Shown piece by piece: positions 34,236-45,560 of a stretch of 64,000 nucleotides of DNA (positions are counted from its first letter, which is position 1; each line of letters starts with the position of its first letter). The stretch lies in assembly GCA_037179335.1 (NCBI GenBank), contig JAKZHN010000022.1, positions 124,001 through 188,000 of the forward strand, read 5' to 3'. A program made the translations under genes and the position numbers. Below the pieces are notes generated by a model. The model worked only from the letters and a program-made list of their open reading frames with translations. It made no database searches and had not been told where the DNA came from. Origin of the DNA: Cyclaneusma minus (lineage: Eukaryota > Ascomycota > Leotiomycetes > Marthamycetales > Marthamycetaceae).

Positions 34236-35268
34236 GATGGTGGTAGGGTGGTTATGAATGGTATGGGTTTCGCAGAGATACTTGGAGTTGGGGGCGACTG
34301 CTGCTTCTTGCTTCTATGATATGTTCCCAAGCCCCTGGATAGGAGCAGCAGTCCTGAAAAGGGTACGAAAGAAGGGAGCACAGAAGTTCGGGACGGGGGA
34401 GCTTCGCCGGACCAGTCGTGGAACGAAGCATGCAATTCCAGATCCTTACAATTCCAAATTCTATTAATTCAAATACATGCTCGGAAGCCAAGTCCGGTTG
34501 CTTGTGATCCTTTGCCGTCGACTCAGCGTCGAGAAACCACGGCCATGATCATGGCTTGGTGAGTACTACAAGTTACCACTCTCGCAGCGCCCTATATTGT
34601 CTTCCAACGCATCAATGACCCAGAAGAATGACCCGTAATAATATCAGTGACTCCACCTCCAGACATACTAATCAAAATATTCATACTTGTGCCGTAAGTT
34701 AGTGTGTCCTAGCGCGATTCCGATGCCAATTAGAGAGGTGAGAAATTATGGAATTGGCCATTTAGTAGGTGTTGTTTGCGAGTGCGAGAGAATACCTGAG
34801 GCCATTCAAAAAGTGATCAACATTCCTCTTTCTGGGACATATATTCAATTGGCCACTCGGACTAATCCATAGGACAGGATACCCAAAAAAGCATTCCTAC
34901 TGCTATACTGGGGACTTCAGACCACGCTAGGACACACTAACTTACGGCACAAGTATAATCACTTGCAATTCTGTGAATTCATTAAGGTGTTTGTGAATCC
35001 CACTATTTCCTGATTCAGGTTAGTGTGGGGGCCGCAAGGCTTCACGAGGCTACCAGCGACATGACATACATGGTCGAGCTTCTGTGTCAGTTGTTCACAG
35101 CTCCCAAATCCCAAACTCTCCATTCACATTCACATCATCTCGCCGGCGCAGGCTTCCGGGGTGCCCAGCCGAATATCTATCCAAATCTGTTGTCCGATTT
35201 TGGATAACTCAACACATAACTCACAATCTTCAATAAATCTCGTCCGATACAATCAACTACCAATTATC
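34236..35268. other. Intergenic, 1 kb, containing a MITE-like element
   Basis: No gene. The element at 34684-34955 is the only structured part. Confidence 0.6.
34684..34955. mobile_element. MITE-like element with 29-bp perfect inverted repeats
   Basis: Bases 34686-34714 (starting CTTGTGCCGTAAGTTAGTG) are repeated perfectly, inverted, at 34925-34953. Each end is bordered by a TA, and one further base is symmetrical (ATA..TAT), so the perfect match is 32 bases if those are counted. The inside, about 210 bases, has no open frame of note. Short size, perfect ends and TA borders fit a non-autonomous relative of Tc1/mariner/pogo elements. The perfect ends suggest a recent insertion. Superfamily assignment is inference from the TA border only. 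Confidence 0.75.
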
Positions 35269-35903
35269 ATGGCAGCCATCACTCAAATCCAACGGCCGAC
35301 ACAAATGACTGCGCAAACAACGACGGCAATGGGGACGGCAATGGTGGCGAACCAGCCCGCACAGGTGAACAATGATCTTACGATGCAAAATGCTGGTGAT
35401 GCGGAAGAAGTCTGGGATGAGGCGAGGTTGGAGAGGTCGATGCAGATGCTGAAAGAGATGCATATTCAGGTATGTGAGAGAGGGGCAAGAGTGTGAAGAT
35501 GGAATATGGTGCTGACGGATATTCACGACAGTTGACCGAAATGCGCGATGTAATCCCTACATTCGTCGAGCCCATGAGGAAGAGGCATTCTTCACGTACG
35601 TCTCTCCTTTCTCTCCTGTATCCAAGCTCTCTCTACTCCCAACGCTGACAGCTTCTCTGGTATATAGCACAAGCACTCTTCGCAGCTTTCCAGCAGACGG
35701 TGAAGGATGTAGCAAAGCAACACGAGACCTTCCGCGAAACGTTGACGAGCCCGGATGCAGCGAAGCTGTTTGAGAGGGCGAGGCAGAGTCAGAAGGAGAA
35801 TCCGAAGGGCTTGAAGATGTGGCGCTATGTGGATCATCCGGATTGGTGTGATAGGGATGTGCCGTGGGTGGAGGAGAGGAGTGCGGCGCCTTTTGGTGTT
35901 TGA
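35269..35903 (+). CDS. Small conserved-looking protein of unknown function
   Basis: join(35269..35469,35532..35595,35668..35903) gives 166 residues. Splice sites are GTATGT..ACGACAG and GTACGT..ATATAG. The first 45 residues are Thr/Gln/Met-rich and low in complexity. The rest is helical: EARLERSMQMLKEMHIQLTE, MRDVIPTFVEPM, ALFAAFQQTVKDVAKQHETF, then an aromatic end, MWRYVDHPDWCDRDVPWVEE. The charged heptad-like helices suggest a subunit of a complex, for example a nuclear or kinetochore-type assembly, but I cannot name one. Gene structure is convincing; function is open. Confidence 0.68.
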
Positions 35904-37023
35904 GGGCTGCTCTTACGATGGTCTTCTTTGGGCTCGCAAGCTTCCGCCGATGTGATGGAGCTTTGGTGCCATTCGGCTTCGGATCTGGGGTTTTGGGGAA
36001 GGAGATATATGGATGGTCTAGCATGGAGTTCTATGGCTGGAGACTGGGCCGGAGTTTGATGGTCATTTGGATGGGCGGCGTTCACATCGCAGTGATATCT
36101 GGCAGATTGGTAGAGCAATGGGTTTGCTCTCTACCGGCTGGGTATACTCCACGTCTTTCCTACTTCAAGACGAGATGGCACCATTCACGTTGATATATCC
36201 ATCTTTGGACACAGTTTCTCCCTACTTGATCTGAGGCTTTGAGGCTTGTCTAGGGACCTATATCTCCTTCAAGAACCAAGAGCTTTGATTTCTATTTTCT
36301 AGACCCAGCCATTACGTGGATCTTCGATATGCTCATGCGTATGAGAACAATGAGTCGTAGTCACTGTCTGATTTTGCTCCTAGACTTAGATGCCGGAAAC
36401 AAGTTGCCATCTCAGGTAACTTCTGGAAGGAGAAGACTCGAGCAGAACCGCATGAATACGGCCCGAATTATTTTTAAACCCGATGAGGAGTACTGGGATT
36501 ATCTTTCCTATATATCGGATCATTTTTATACTCCCTTTCATTCAATTAAAAGTCTGGACCTTGGGAATGGGACAGTCTAATAATGTCTACTACGTAATGC
36601 GAGGACAAAGGACGAGCAAACCATAGATTTCGCTGCGGACAGGTTCTCAGCAATCTTCAGAATATTCTCAGTTCAAAGATTATTCATAACTTTGCAAATT
36701 GGCTGGAGATAGCACTCTAACAATAAAATACTACATTTGACTGCAGAAGTGCAACTTAACAGAGCGGCAGCTTTTGAAGGGCGAAACCCTCCCGCTTAAC
36801 GCCTAGCGCGGCACTAGCGCGGCGGACCGCAAATGTTCGTGTCCAGAAGCTGGGACACGAAAAAGTGCGCCCGCCAGGACAACGACCACCTTCGTTGACC
36901 AACTTCGTGCGCCAACTCCTTCTGACACATCTCTCTACTACGCATCTCTCTACGACACATCTCTCTACGACGCAATCCCATTGACGCATATTGCAGCTCA
37001 CAAAGCAGCAAAGTTTACTCAAG
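35904..37023. other. Intergenic, 1.1 kb, upstream of NIP1
   Basis: One 83-codon frame at 36329-36580 lacks support. Three 15-base repeats lie at 36928-36972, in the probable 5' untranslated region of NIP1. Confidence 0.45.
36928..36972. repeat. Three 15-bp repeats before NIP1
   Basis: Units at 36928, 36943 and 36958 read CATCTCTCTAC followed by TACG, GACA or GACG. Pyrimidine-rich leader repeat 50 bases before the NIP1 start. Confidence 0.75.
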
Positions 37024-39716
37024 ATGTCTCGTTTCTTCCGCGGCGACAGCTCCAGCGAGAGCGAGTCCTCTGAGGAGGAGGAGCTCTACTCCGAGGAGGA
37101 GGAAGAGAAGGAAGAGTCCGAGGAGGAATCCAGCGAGGAAGAAGACTCCGATGAGGATTCCAGCGAAGATGAGGATGGCGCAAAGAAGAGCGGCGCCAAC
37201 CGTTTCATGCGCGATGCTGGATCCGACAGCGAAGAGAGCAGCGACGACGACCGCGCAAAGATCGTGAAGAGTGCCAAGGACAAGCGACTCGAGGAGCTGG
37301 AAGGAACCGTTAAGGCTATCGAGAACGGACAGAAGATCAACGACTGGGGATCTATCTCTGCTGGTGGGTCTTTTGAATGGATGCTGCGCAGAGAAGGACG
37401 AAGTGGCTAATGTCTATGCAGAATTCGATAAGCTGAACCGTCAAGTCGTGAAGTTGGTGCAGGCTGGAAACACGCCGAAGATGTACATCAAGGCTATCGC
37501 AGACCTTGAAGACTTCATGAACGAGACGATCACGAAGCAGAAGGTTACGCCCAAGAAGATGAACGCAACCAACGCCCGTGGACTCAACACTGTCAAGCAA
37601 CGTATCAAGAAGAACAACAAGGACTTCCAGAAGGATATCGATGCATACAGGGCAGACAAGGATACTTTCATGGAGTCTGAAGAGGAAGAGGAGGTTGTGG
37701 CGCCCAAGCCGAAGAAGTCAAAGGCCGCCGCCGTCAGCTTTGATGTCGATGACGACGAGGGATTCGCGACTGTTGGCAAGGGTGGACGAACGCTTGTGTT
37801 TACTCCAGAGAGCATTCTCAAGCATCTGCGGACCATCATCGAGTCGCGAGGAAGGAAGAACACCGACCGAAATGAGCAGATCAAGATCATGGAGAAGCTC
37901 TATGAAGTCGCCACTACCCCGTACCAACGAGTCCGCGTCCTTCTGACTCTGATCTCTACCCGATTCGATCTCAGCACTGGCACCCAGACATTCATGCCAC
38001 AAGAGCAGTGGAAGTCTGCAGAGCGAGAGTTTGCCAACCTGCTTGAGGTTTTGGAGGCGAATCCCGAGTTGGTGGTCGTTGAGAATGCTGAAGAGTGGGA
38101 GGACGATGAGAAGCAGCCCACTATCACCCCGGGCCAGAAGTTCAAGATCCCTGGCAGTGTTGTTTCATATGTTGAGAGACTGGATGACGAACTCACCCGA
38201 TCACTTCAACATATCGATCCCCATACCGCTGAGTACATCGAAAGGTTATCCGACGAGGGTTCGCTGTACAACAACATTGTACGAACTCTGATCTACAACG
38301 AAGTTATTGGCAAGGACGACACCGTTGAGATTGCGCAAGAAAACCTCAACCGCATGGTTATGCGCAGACTCGAGCACGTGTACTTCAAGGTATGTTGTTT
38401 ACGAGACTCCTGACCAGATCAATTTAGCTAATGTGAGATAGCCTTCCACTGTTGTCAAGATCCTCGAAGAGAACTGCTGGAAGTCGATTCCAGAGTCTCT
38501 CAACTCGACCATTACTCCCCGCGGCAAGATCACCGACGCCTCGAACCTCGTGACGGTCCTGTGCAACTACCTCTTCGCCCACAGTGAAGGCATCATCCGA
38601 GCTCGTGCCATGATGTGCCAGATCTACTTCCTCGCCCTCCATGACAACTACTACAAGGCTCGTGACATGATGCTCATGTCCCACTTGCAAGAGACGATCG
38701 CCAACTTCGACGTGTCCAGCCAGATCCTGTTCAACCGAACTCTCGTCCAAGTTGGTCTTTGCGCATTCCGAGCAGGCCTTGTCTACGAGGCGCAGAACAC
38801 TCTCCAGGAAATCTGCGGCAGTGGTCGTCAAAAGGAACTCTTGGCCCAGGGTGTAATGATCCAGCGCTACAGCCAGGTCTCCCCCGAACAAGAGCGTCTC
38901 GAGCGCCAACGCCAACTCCCCTTCCACATGCATATTAACCTCGAACTCCTCGAATGCGTGTACCTCACTTGCTCCATGTTGCTGGAAATCCCTCTCCTGG
39001 CACAAACTGGCTCTTCTCCTGACATCAAGAAGCGCATCATCAGCAAGACTTACCGCCGTATGCTCGAATACCACGAGCGTCAAATTTTTACCGGTCCTCC
39101 TGAGAATACCCGTGATCACGTCATGCAAGCCTCCAAGGCTCTTGCCGCGGGTGAGTGGAAGAACGCCACCAATTTCATCCACTCCATCAAGATCTGGGAC
39201 CTGATGGCACAACCTGATGCCATCAAGGCCATGCTCTCTGAGCAGATCCAGGAGGAGGGTCTTCGCACTTACCTGTTCACCTACGCGCCCTTCTACGACA
39301 CTCTGTCCGTCAACACCTTGTCGACGATGTTCGAGCTCTCTGAACGCAAGGTGGCCGCAATTGTCAGCAAGATGATCAGCCACGAGGAGCTTGCCGCAGC
39401 CTTGGATCAGGTCAACAGCAGCATCATCTTCCGCAAGGGCGTTGAGTTGAGCAGGCTGCAGAGCTTGGCCCTCACCTTGAGCGACAAGGCTAGCGGTCTG
39501 ATTGAGAGCAATGAGAGGACGTTGGAGACCAGGACGCAAGGTATGGCCAATGCATTTGAGCGCCAAGGCGGTCGTGGTGGTCGCGGCGGTGGCCGTGGTG
39601 GTGCAAGGGGTGGACGCGGTGGTGGACGAGGTGGTGGTGGGGGCGGAAATGTGCAGAGACAGGCTGGGGGTACGCAGTTCACAGGCGGTGCTTTGGGCGC
39701 TGCCGTCAGGGCTTAA
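37024..39716 (+). CDS. NIP1: Translation initiation factor eIF3 subunit C
   Basis: Three exons, join(37024..37363,37422..38389,38442..39716), give 860 residues, usual for fungal eIF3c. It starts MSRFFRGDSSSESESSEEEE and has a long acidic Ser/Glu/Asp stretch to about residue 75, the eIF1/eIF5-binding type of N-terminus. Conserved blocks are EFDKLNRQVVKLVQAG, GFATVGKGGRTLVFTPESI, HIDPHTAEYIERLSDE and RARAMMCQIYFLALHDNYYK. The C-terminal third contains the PCI domain (LRTYLFTYAPFYDTLSVNTL, then LSERKVAAIVSKMISHEELA). The last 60 residues are an RGG-rich tail (GGRGGRGGGRGGARGG), a probable RNA-binding extension. Introns are 58 and 52 bases. eIF3c is a core of the eIF3 complex at 40S start-codon selection. 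Confidence 0.96.
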
Positions 39717-40114
39717 GGACATATCTCTTTTGCTCGGGCGCTGTGCTCGAGGCTCGCGGCTTGCTGTCTCGTACTTGATTAGATACTAGATGGAAACGGG
39801 GAAAATGACGAAAATTTGCATGCATAGGTTAGGATTTCGCCAATCCGTGCGTGGCTTGCAAGACAGCTTCCAGGTAGTGGAAAAGAACTTGCTATTAATG
39901 GCGTTTAGAACGTTTTTGATGCTCAGGGGTAGATTAAAGATCATCAATTCTAAGTACAATTTGCTGCTCCCACGCCCCTGTCTTTCTTCTTGTGGTGGTT
40001 GATATGTGCTGAAACTTATGTGTGATGAGATCTATGTACGGAGCATGCTCTTGCCTTCCTCGCCCAAGATTCCACCCGGTGGAATGAATAAGAGCCTGTG
40101 TGGTCTCACTTATG

Positions 40115-40510
40115 TTGCACGTCGACAAGTTAACACCATCCCCTGGGCTCTTTAAATACCTGCCCCGTGGTAGCCATGCCTCTGTTTTGTTCCACGTCGA
40201 CGAGTCCGCGCAGGGCGCTGTTCATGCGCAGGGTCTAGGACCGGATTCAGGGGCGACTTTGACTTTGTTGCACAGGGTCTGGGAAGGCGTTCGGGGGGAC
40301 TCCTATTTTGTTGCATGTCGACGAATCCGCACGAATCCGCGCAGCCGTTTGCGCCGGCCCCGGAGCGTTTGGGACCGCGTTCAGGGAGAACTCCTGTTTT
40401 GTTGCACGTCGACGAGGCCGCGCGGCGCGCTGCGCTTGCGCCAGCTCTGAAGGATTCGGGATCGCATTCAGGGGCGAAATCGAAATCGAATTCGTTGCAC
40501 ATCGAGCAGG
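40115..40510. repeat. GC-rich interrupted repeat array
   Basis: The motif TTGCACGTCGAC(A/G)AG and close variants occur at 40115, 40190, 40311, 40402 and 40495 (the last decayed to TTGCACATCGAGC). Spacings are 75, 121, 91 and 93 bases. Between them recurs a block like GGGACCGCGTTCAGGGGNGA(A)CTC, then TTTTGTTGCA. The array is much more GC-rich than its surroundings. The spacings are not multiples of three, so it is not a coding repeat. Confidence 0.65.
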
Positions 40511-41090
40511 TTCACCTCTTCTCCTTCCCTGGGTTCATCTATGCTGTCTGGTAATGCATAACCTGATCCTTCCGCCTGCGATGCGAGAGAAACGGAAAGG
40601 GATATGACACAAGTAAGCGTGTATGTATGACTATATGTACACGAAGATGAAGTTTGGACACGGTCATGAAATGGACAAGATGACGCTCCCTATAAATTTT
40701 GCCTAGCCTGCCTAAGAAATTGTAGTGCAAATCCCCGAGGTAACAAATGAGAAGCACAGCACAGGCCGAAAAGCTGAGCGTAGGTTCTCGGAAATAAAGC
40801 AAGAACTTCGTCACGAGAAATGGTCCAGGGGGAGCACGAACGCTGTGTCCACCGATGTCATGGCTGACTCGGGCAGTAGCACAGCTGTAGGAGACGAGGT
40901 AGAGGCACGGCGAAGGAGGCTGCGGAAGTCTTGCCGCTGGGGAGGAGCAACAAGGGTCCGGTTCGCAGAGTTTGTGATCTCCATTTGCCTGACAGCCGCA
41001 TCTCGACAGGATCAATGGTCGCCTCGCCAGGCTGAGGTGTCAGGTGGTCCAAGAAAAGGATGGAGGCATGAACAATATGGAAGCGTGAAC

Positions 41091-41135
41091 GGTGCGAAAG
41101 GCGCGAAAGGCATGAAAGGCGTGAAAGGCATGAAA
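41091..41135. repeat. Five 9-bp repeats
   Basis: Five copies of GG(C/T)(A/G)(T/C)GAAA-type units at 41091, 41100, 41109, 41118 and 41127. One forward frame reads GAKGAKGMKGVKGMK, collagen-like, at the end of a 139-codon frame (40725-41144) that I do not accept as a gene. Confidence 0.7.
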
Positions 41136-41389
41136 GACATTTAGCTGGGACCAGGCATGGCTAGCTCCTCGAATGGTATGTACGGGGAAGCATGAGCTAA
41201 CCAATCGAACATTCCCAGGGAGCTGATAAGGTGATGCTGGGAACCCCAGCTAAGTCCGAGCTATGCACTTGAGCTTGCGGTCAAGTTGCGGTCAAATTGC
41301 GGTCGAGATCGTGAAGAGATGTTCCAATAGGGAGGTTTCCAGTAGACGTAGTTGAAGTGCCAGGTGAGCGAGTCTCGCAATTGATGGTG

Positions 41390-43004
41390 TCATCCACCGT
41401 GTCGACTTCCGTTGAGGACCACTTGCATCTTTCGCTCCGTGACTCGAATGGCTTCGTTGATACGTCGTCTCCGATCATGAAGGCGTTCCAATTCCAGATT
41501 CAGGGGTATCATCTGGTCTTGCTCTACCGCGAAGTTGGAATCTGAGTTGATGCTCAAATTCTGGACGGGCAATGTGCCTGGGTGTGTGTTTCGGGAACCC
41601 AATCCAAAATCGTAGTCGATCACCGAGCTGTAGGGGAAATTGTGATCTATTGGCATGTCGGGATGGCCAAAATTAAAGGAGCCAACTTCTGGACTGGGAG
41701 CAAATCCTTGTAATCTGGGATAGGAGCCATCATCCACACTGAGACTGGCAACTGAATTGAACCGTGACCTTGGGTTGGCGTTATTGCTTAAGTTGTAAGT
41801 CGATCCCGAATATCCAGAAGAGATACTAGCACGGCTATGATGGCTGCCTGTACGACTCATACTTGGCGCACTTACTTCTGTGGGATGAAGTTGGGGAGCT
41901 GCTGCAAAGCTGCCGCTGTTGCTGCTGCTCATCGGTGACTGTGCGTGTACGCGCTTTTCATGCTCATCGCGATTTGCTCGTCGTGCGAAACCACGAGTAT
42001 GGCGTCTGCATGTGACAGTTCGGCAGTGGAAGCTCATATTTCCATGGACTTCTCGCTCATGACGGTGGAGACTTCCTTTGTCCGGGAATTTCGTGTTTTG
42101 AGGATTACAAGAACCCTGAGAGCAGGAGTAGGGCTTCTCATGGCGATCGACGTGCTTCCTAGGCGTAAATTGTTAGATACCGTGAGATAGCATTGAGTAC
42201 CTAAGTACTTAAGGAGAGATCGGGGGCGGTTTCAATGCAGAAAAGCTCACTTGTAGTCTGAGCGTCGGGCGAAAGGGGTTCTTTCGAGGCAGTCAGAATG
42301 CGGACATTTGAGTGTCTCCCCATTTGGAGGTGGCGATTGTGTCACGATAATTTCTGGCGGGACTGGGCCTCGAGGCAGTTCTTCCTGCATGAACTCTGCA
42401 GGGTCGTAAGAATCCTGATATACAGGGGTCCTAAGCCACAAGTTAGTCAAGTTGGGTATCTTCAACATAGATCATACTTCGTTTCTCATTTCACAGTTCC
42501 AACATCGGTGAGCATTCTCGTTGGTGCCAGTACCACTCATGTGAAAGTGGTAGCAAGCTGCTATGCACATTGCATCGATAACATAGACAAGGCTCCACAA
42601 CATCATAGAGCCCAGTTTCATGTCTAAATGAAAAACATCTACAAGGCCGCCACTGTCCGAGTACAGAGAAACTTACCCTAGAGGAGCGTTTGGGGGAAAG
42701 CCTTGCGCAGCATCTTGATTGGTTGATGAGCCTATGTCATGGGAAGACAGGCCTGCTAATTGGATAGTCAGGCTAGGCTGCAGAGCAAGTTTGAAAAGTG
42801 TCAGGCTATGGATTACTCACTTGACGAGTCGACGCCGTCCCAGTCAGAAAAATAGAAATCCTCGTGATCAACAGGCGGCAGTGTACTCTCCTAACAAGAT
42901 GAATTAGACAGTGGTGAAGCGGGCAAGTCTTTAAGAAGGCAGGGAACCAAGTACGAGGCAAGAGGACACATGTACATGGCAAACAAGTGAACAGGGCGTA
43001 CCAT
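41390..43004 (-). CDS. C2H2 zinc-finger protein, copy 1
   Basis: Five exons, complement(join(41390..42158,42251..42430,42677..42731,42821..42890,43002..43004)), give 358 residues. Exon 1 is only the ATG. Three C2H2-type fingers lie at about residues 85-170: C-x4-C-x14-H-x3-H (CPHSDC.. HVDRH), C-x4-C-x15-H-x4-H (CSQGSC.. HEREVH) and C-x4-C-x15-H-x4-H (CRTVTC.. HEKRVH). This set is common in fungal C2H2 regulators. A Ser-rich middle (MSRTGSHHSRASISS) and a C-terminal coiled helix (LELERLHDRRRRINEAIRV) follow. The N-terminus is acidic (DHEDFYFSDWDGVD), perhaps an activation region. Copy 2 at 46974-48599 has the same five exons and phases. A DNA-binding regulator is likely; its targets are unknown. 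Confidence 0.72.
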
Positions 43005-43351
43005 GACAGTCAACTTATCAAGCCTTTGGTTCGAATAAGACGAGTCAGACACTAGGTATTGTGCGGAATCTGCGGCAGAAGGGGTCGGGAAAGGCGATCT
43101 GTGAACAGTGGGAGGATCGTAAGACCTGGGAGCAGTGATTTAATAATAAGTGGGAACGAGTGCTTGACCCTCTACAGTGATACGTATCTACACAGCCCTC
43201 TGAATTGCAGCAGAAACCACAGAGCCGCAAAAAAAGACGCTAAGGCCTGAGAACTCATAAGTGAGGCTGTTGCTTCGCCTCTCCGCCTCAGACGTTGAAG
43301 GTACGTCGAGTTTTGATACTAGCTAGGCTGAATCTACATTTACAGGGAAAC

Positions 43352-43499
43352 TGTTGGACTCCCAGGGCTTGGGCTCAACCCTAGCCTTGGCGCTAAGACT
43401 AGCGCGGCGCTCCAGACTCCCTTAAGGAGCTGTAGCTACGCACAATAGACCACTATCGCTCTCGACATGCGTGACCAGCCCCCCTGCGTGTAACTAATA
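43352..43499 (+). repeat. Left LTR of the copia relic
   Basis: 148 bases from TGTTGG to TAATA. It is followed directly by the primer-binding site. Its last 143 bases match the right repeat. Confidence 0.6.
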
Positions 43500-44134
43500 G
43501 GTTATGGGCCCGGCGCTGAGCTCTGCGCCTTAATTCTTGATTCTCTTTGAATCCCCTCCTTTTTGATCTCATTAGTCGCTAGCTGAAGCCACTGTGGCAG
43601 AGATGCGGTGCAGTATATAAGATAAATAGGATGAGGAACATCCGCCCTGGTGGCACGTATAGTCAGCATTTGCTTTCAACACCACCCAGAGACTTTTTGC
43701 AAGGCCTGGCAAGCTGCAAGACTCACCTTCTGCCACTGCAAGCTCCCTCCGCCCCAGGCTGAGTGAAGCTACACCCCGCCAAGCCCGTAGAACACCTGCG
43801 CACTTGAGCTAGAGCTTCAAAACAAACGAAGCTTCCCACCTTGCAAAATCGACACCTTGCAAGTTCAAGCTCTCCAGTCCTCTGTGCAGCATAACCCGCA
43901 GAGCAACTCAAGAGAAGCTTGAATACCCTCCCTCACTGCAGCAAACCCTGCAGCATACCACGCAGTAGCTTCCTCAGAAGCTCAAACTGCTGGTGCTAAG
44001 AACACTGACATGGTCAATCAAAGAACACCATCATCCAGCTCTCAGCAACCACTCCCTGCTCGAACGCGAGAGGGTGAAGCACAAGCTTCAACACCCACCA
44101 ATACAAGAAATCCTACTCCTCCTCCCGAACCTCC

Positions 44135-44277
44135 GACTCCCAGGGCTTGGGCTTAACCCTAGCCTTGGCGCTAAGACTAGCGCGGCGCTCCAGACTCCCT
44201 TAAGGAGCTGTAGCTACACACAATAGACCACTATCGCTCTCGATATGCGTGACCAGCCCCTCTGCGTGTGACTGATA
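44135..44277 (+). repeat. Right LTR of the copia relic, start lost
   Basis: Matches bases 43357-43499. The first five LTR bases are missing and the gag-like frame is joined at GACTCCC, a sequence present at the LTR start. Confidence 0.6.
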
Positions 44278-45307
44278 AAAACTCCTGCCCCACAAAGCAC
44301 AAATCCTGCAGCGGCAGATCTTCAACCCCTGCCCCTGATTCTCGGATAAGAGAACCGACCGTATGACTCTACGTGTCTAGTGTAAGACTGTTACTTATTG
44401 TTAGCCTCTGCCGATAGCTTGTGGTATTTTCTTGCTGCAGAACTTACGCAACTTGCTTCCATTTGTTGAGAGAATCCTCCCAACTGAGAATTGCTACTAT
44501 AGCAGCTTCGTTGCTAGGTTGAGTTCTGACTAGAGAATCGAGCAATTTCTGTCAACATATTCTGCAATAGCACCGATGGGCAGGTAGTCCAGGTTTCTGC
44601 CGAAGGAACTTTCGAGTTCCTCACTACTCGGAGGATATGAGCCATATCGGTATGTACATTACCTTCTGGACATTGTACATCATGATGAGTATGCTGAGAT
44701 GAGGCTCTTGAGGTGAGATGAACTTTCGAAAGCTATCAAGATATCGAGGACGGTGCAGTCCCTGAAAAGGGGACCCCATGGCCATTTATCTACACGTCCG
44801 CAGAGCCTCAATGTTACAGATGCTCGTGAAACCTGTCGATCGGACCATTACCGAGCATAGTCGCCTCGTTGGCTGCGCCTCGTTGCCTACTGCATGCGTC
44901 GCATGGATTCGGGATCAAGACAATGGAGACCTCCGTTTCGAACTACCGTCGTCTCTGAGCTTTGACCCTTTGAAGTCCCATCACCCAATCCATATGATCC
45001 AATTTCTTTGTCTCCTTGTCCTCTCTGCTATATAAAGACGTCGAATCCCCAGCTCTGAACTTGCAAATGAAACAACTTGGGAGAAATATCTTCATGTTTT
45101 TGTGCACGCACAGAAGACAACGCGATTACATGCAACTGCGGGCCAGAATGCCATACAACCAAAGTAGGCTGCCTTTCTTGTCATCATGTTCTCCTACACT
45201 GCCCATTCTCCACCTCGTTTCCTGTCTTCTCTGCCTTGTTTTCTCAACCACCAGCCTATCAATCGCGCCCAGTTGTCCTGCCTACGCCCCGTATATGCGA
45301 TGTTCTG

Positions 45308-45329
45308 AGGCGAAGCGTCAGCTTCGCCC
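45308..45329. repeat. Hairpin shared with 49873-49893
   Basis: AGGCGAAGC, loop GTCA, GCTTCGCCC. The stem pairs 8 of 9. The second copy has the same stem with loop TGT and pairs 9 of 9. Confidence 0.6.
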
Positions 45330-45520
45330 TGTTAGCCCAATGCAGATTGCATATGGGGCTGTCTTGAGCCTCGTCACCTCAAGATGGCGTATTTGATAGA
45401 CAGTCGTTGACGAAATTGAAGGTCCGCTCAGTAGTAAAGTGTGGCCTGGTGGTCACTCCATTGTTGGATGTTGAACAGGGCTGGTGAGATAAGGACGGCA
45501 TGTGAAGGTAATGGGGGAGC

Positions 45521-45560
45521 GGGGGTTGAGAGGGGAAGCGGTGGTACCATTGTACCTGAC
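45521..45560. repeat. 40-bp block duplicated at 50075-50114
   Basis: The block GGGGGTTGAGAGGGGAAGCG followed by GTGGTACCATTGTACCTGAC is repeated at 50075-50114 with one difference (A to G). Flanking bases also match in part. Confidence 0.85.

Larger units (their letters stand above)
39717..41389. other. Intergenic, 1.7 kb, with GC-rich repeat array
   Basis: Contains the array at 40115-40510 and the 9-base repeats at 41091-41135. Long frames on both strands here (116-158 codons) run through repeats or have no recognisable content; none is accepted as a gene. Confidence 0.45.
43352..44277 (+). mobile_element. Internally deleted Ty1/copia-type LTR retrotransposon
   Basis: A 143-base sequence at 43357-43499 recurs directly at 44135-44277 with about 95% identity. 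The first copy begins TGTTGG at 43352, a usual LTR start. Right after it, GGTTATGGGCCC (43500-43511) and the next bases pair with the anticodon half of initiator tRNA-Met, the primer type used by copia elements. A 48-codon frame (44010-44156) opens like a Gag N-terminus (MVNQRTPSSSSQQPLPARTR) and runs straight into the second repeat. Flanks are GAAAC (43347-43351) and AAAAC (44278-44282), a near-match 5-base target duplication. The LTR ends TAATA and GATA where CA is expected. Pol is missing entirely. Confidence 0.65.

Noticed and set aside
38424..39722. 432-codon minus-strand frame opposite NIP1
   Set aside because: It is the antisense shadow of the strongly conserved last exon of NIP1.
40725..41144. 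139-codon forward frame ending in collagen-like Gly-x-Lys repeats
   Set aside because: The end is just a 9-base minisatellite. The rest has no domain, signal or splice support and overlaps another long frame on the other strand (40539-41015).
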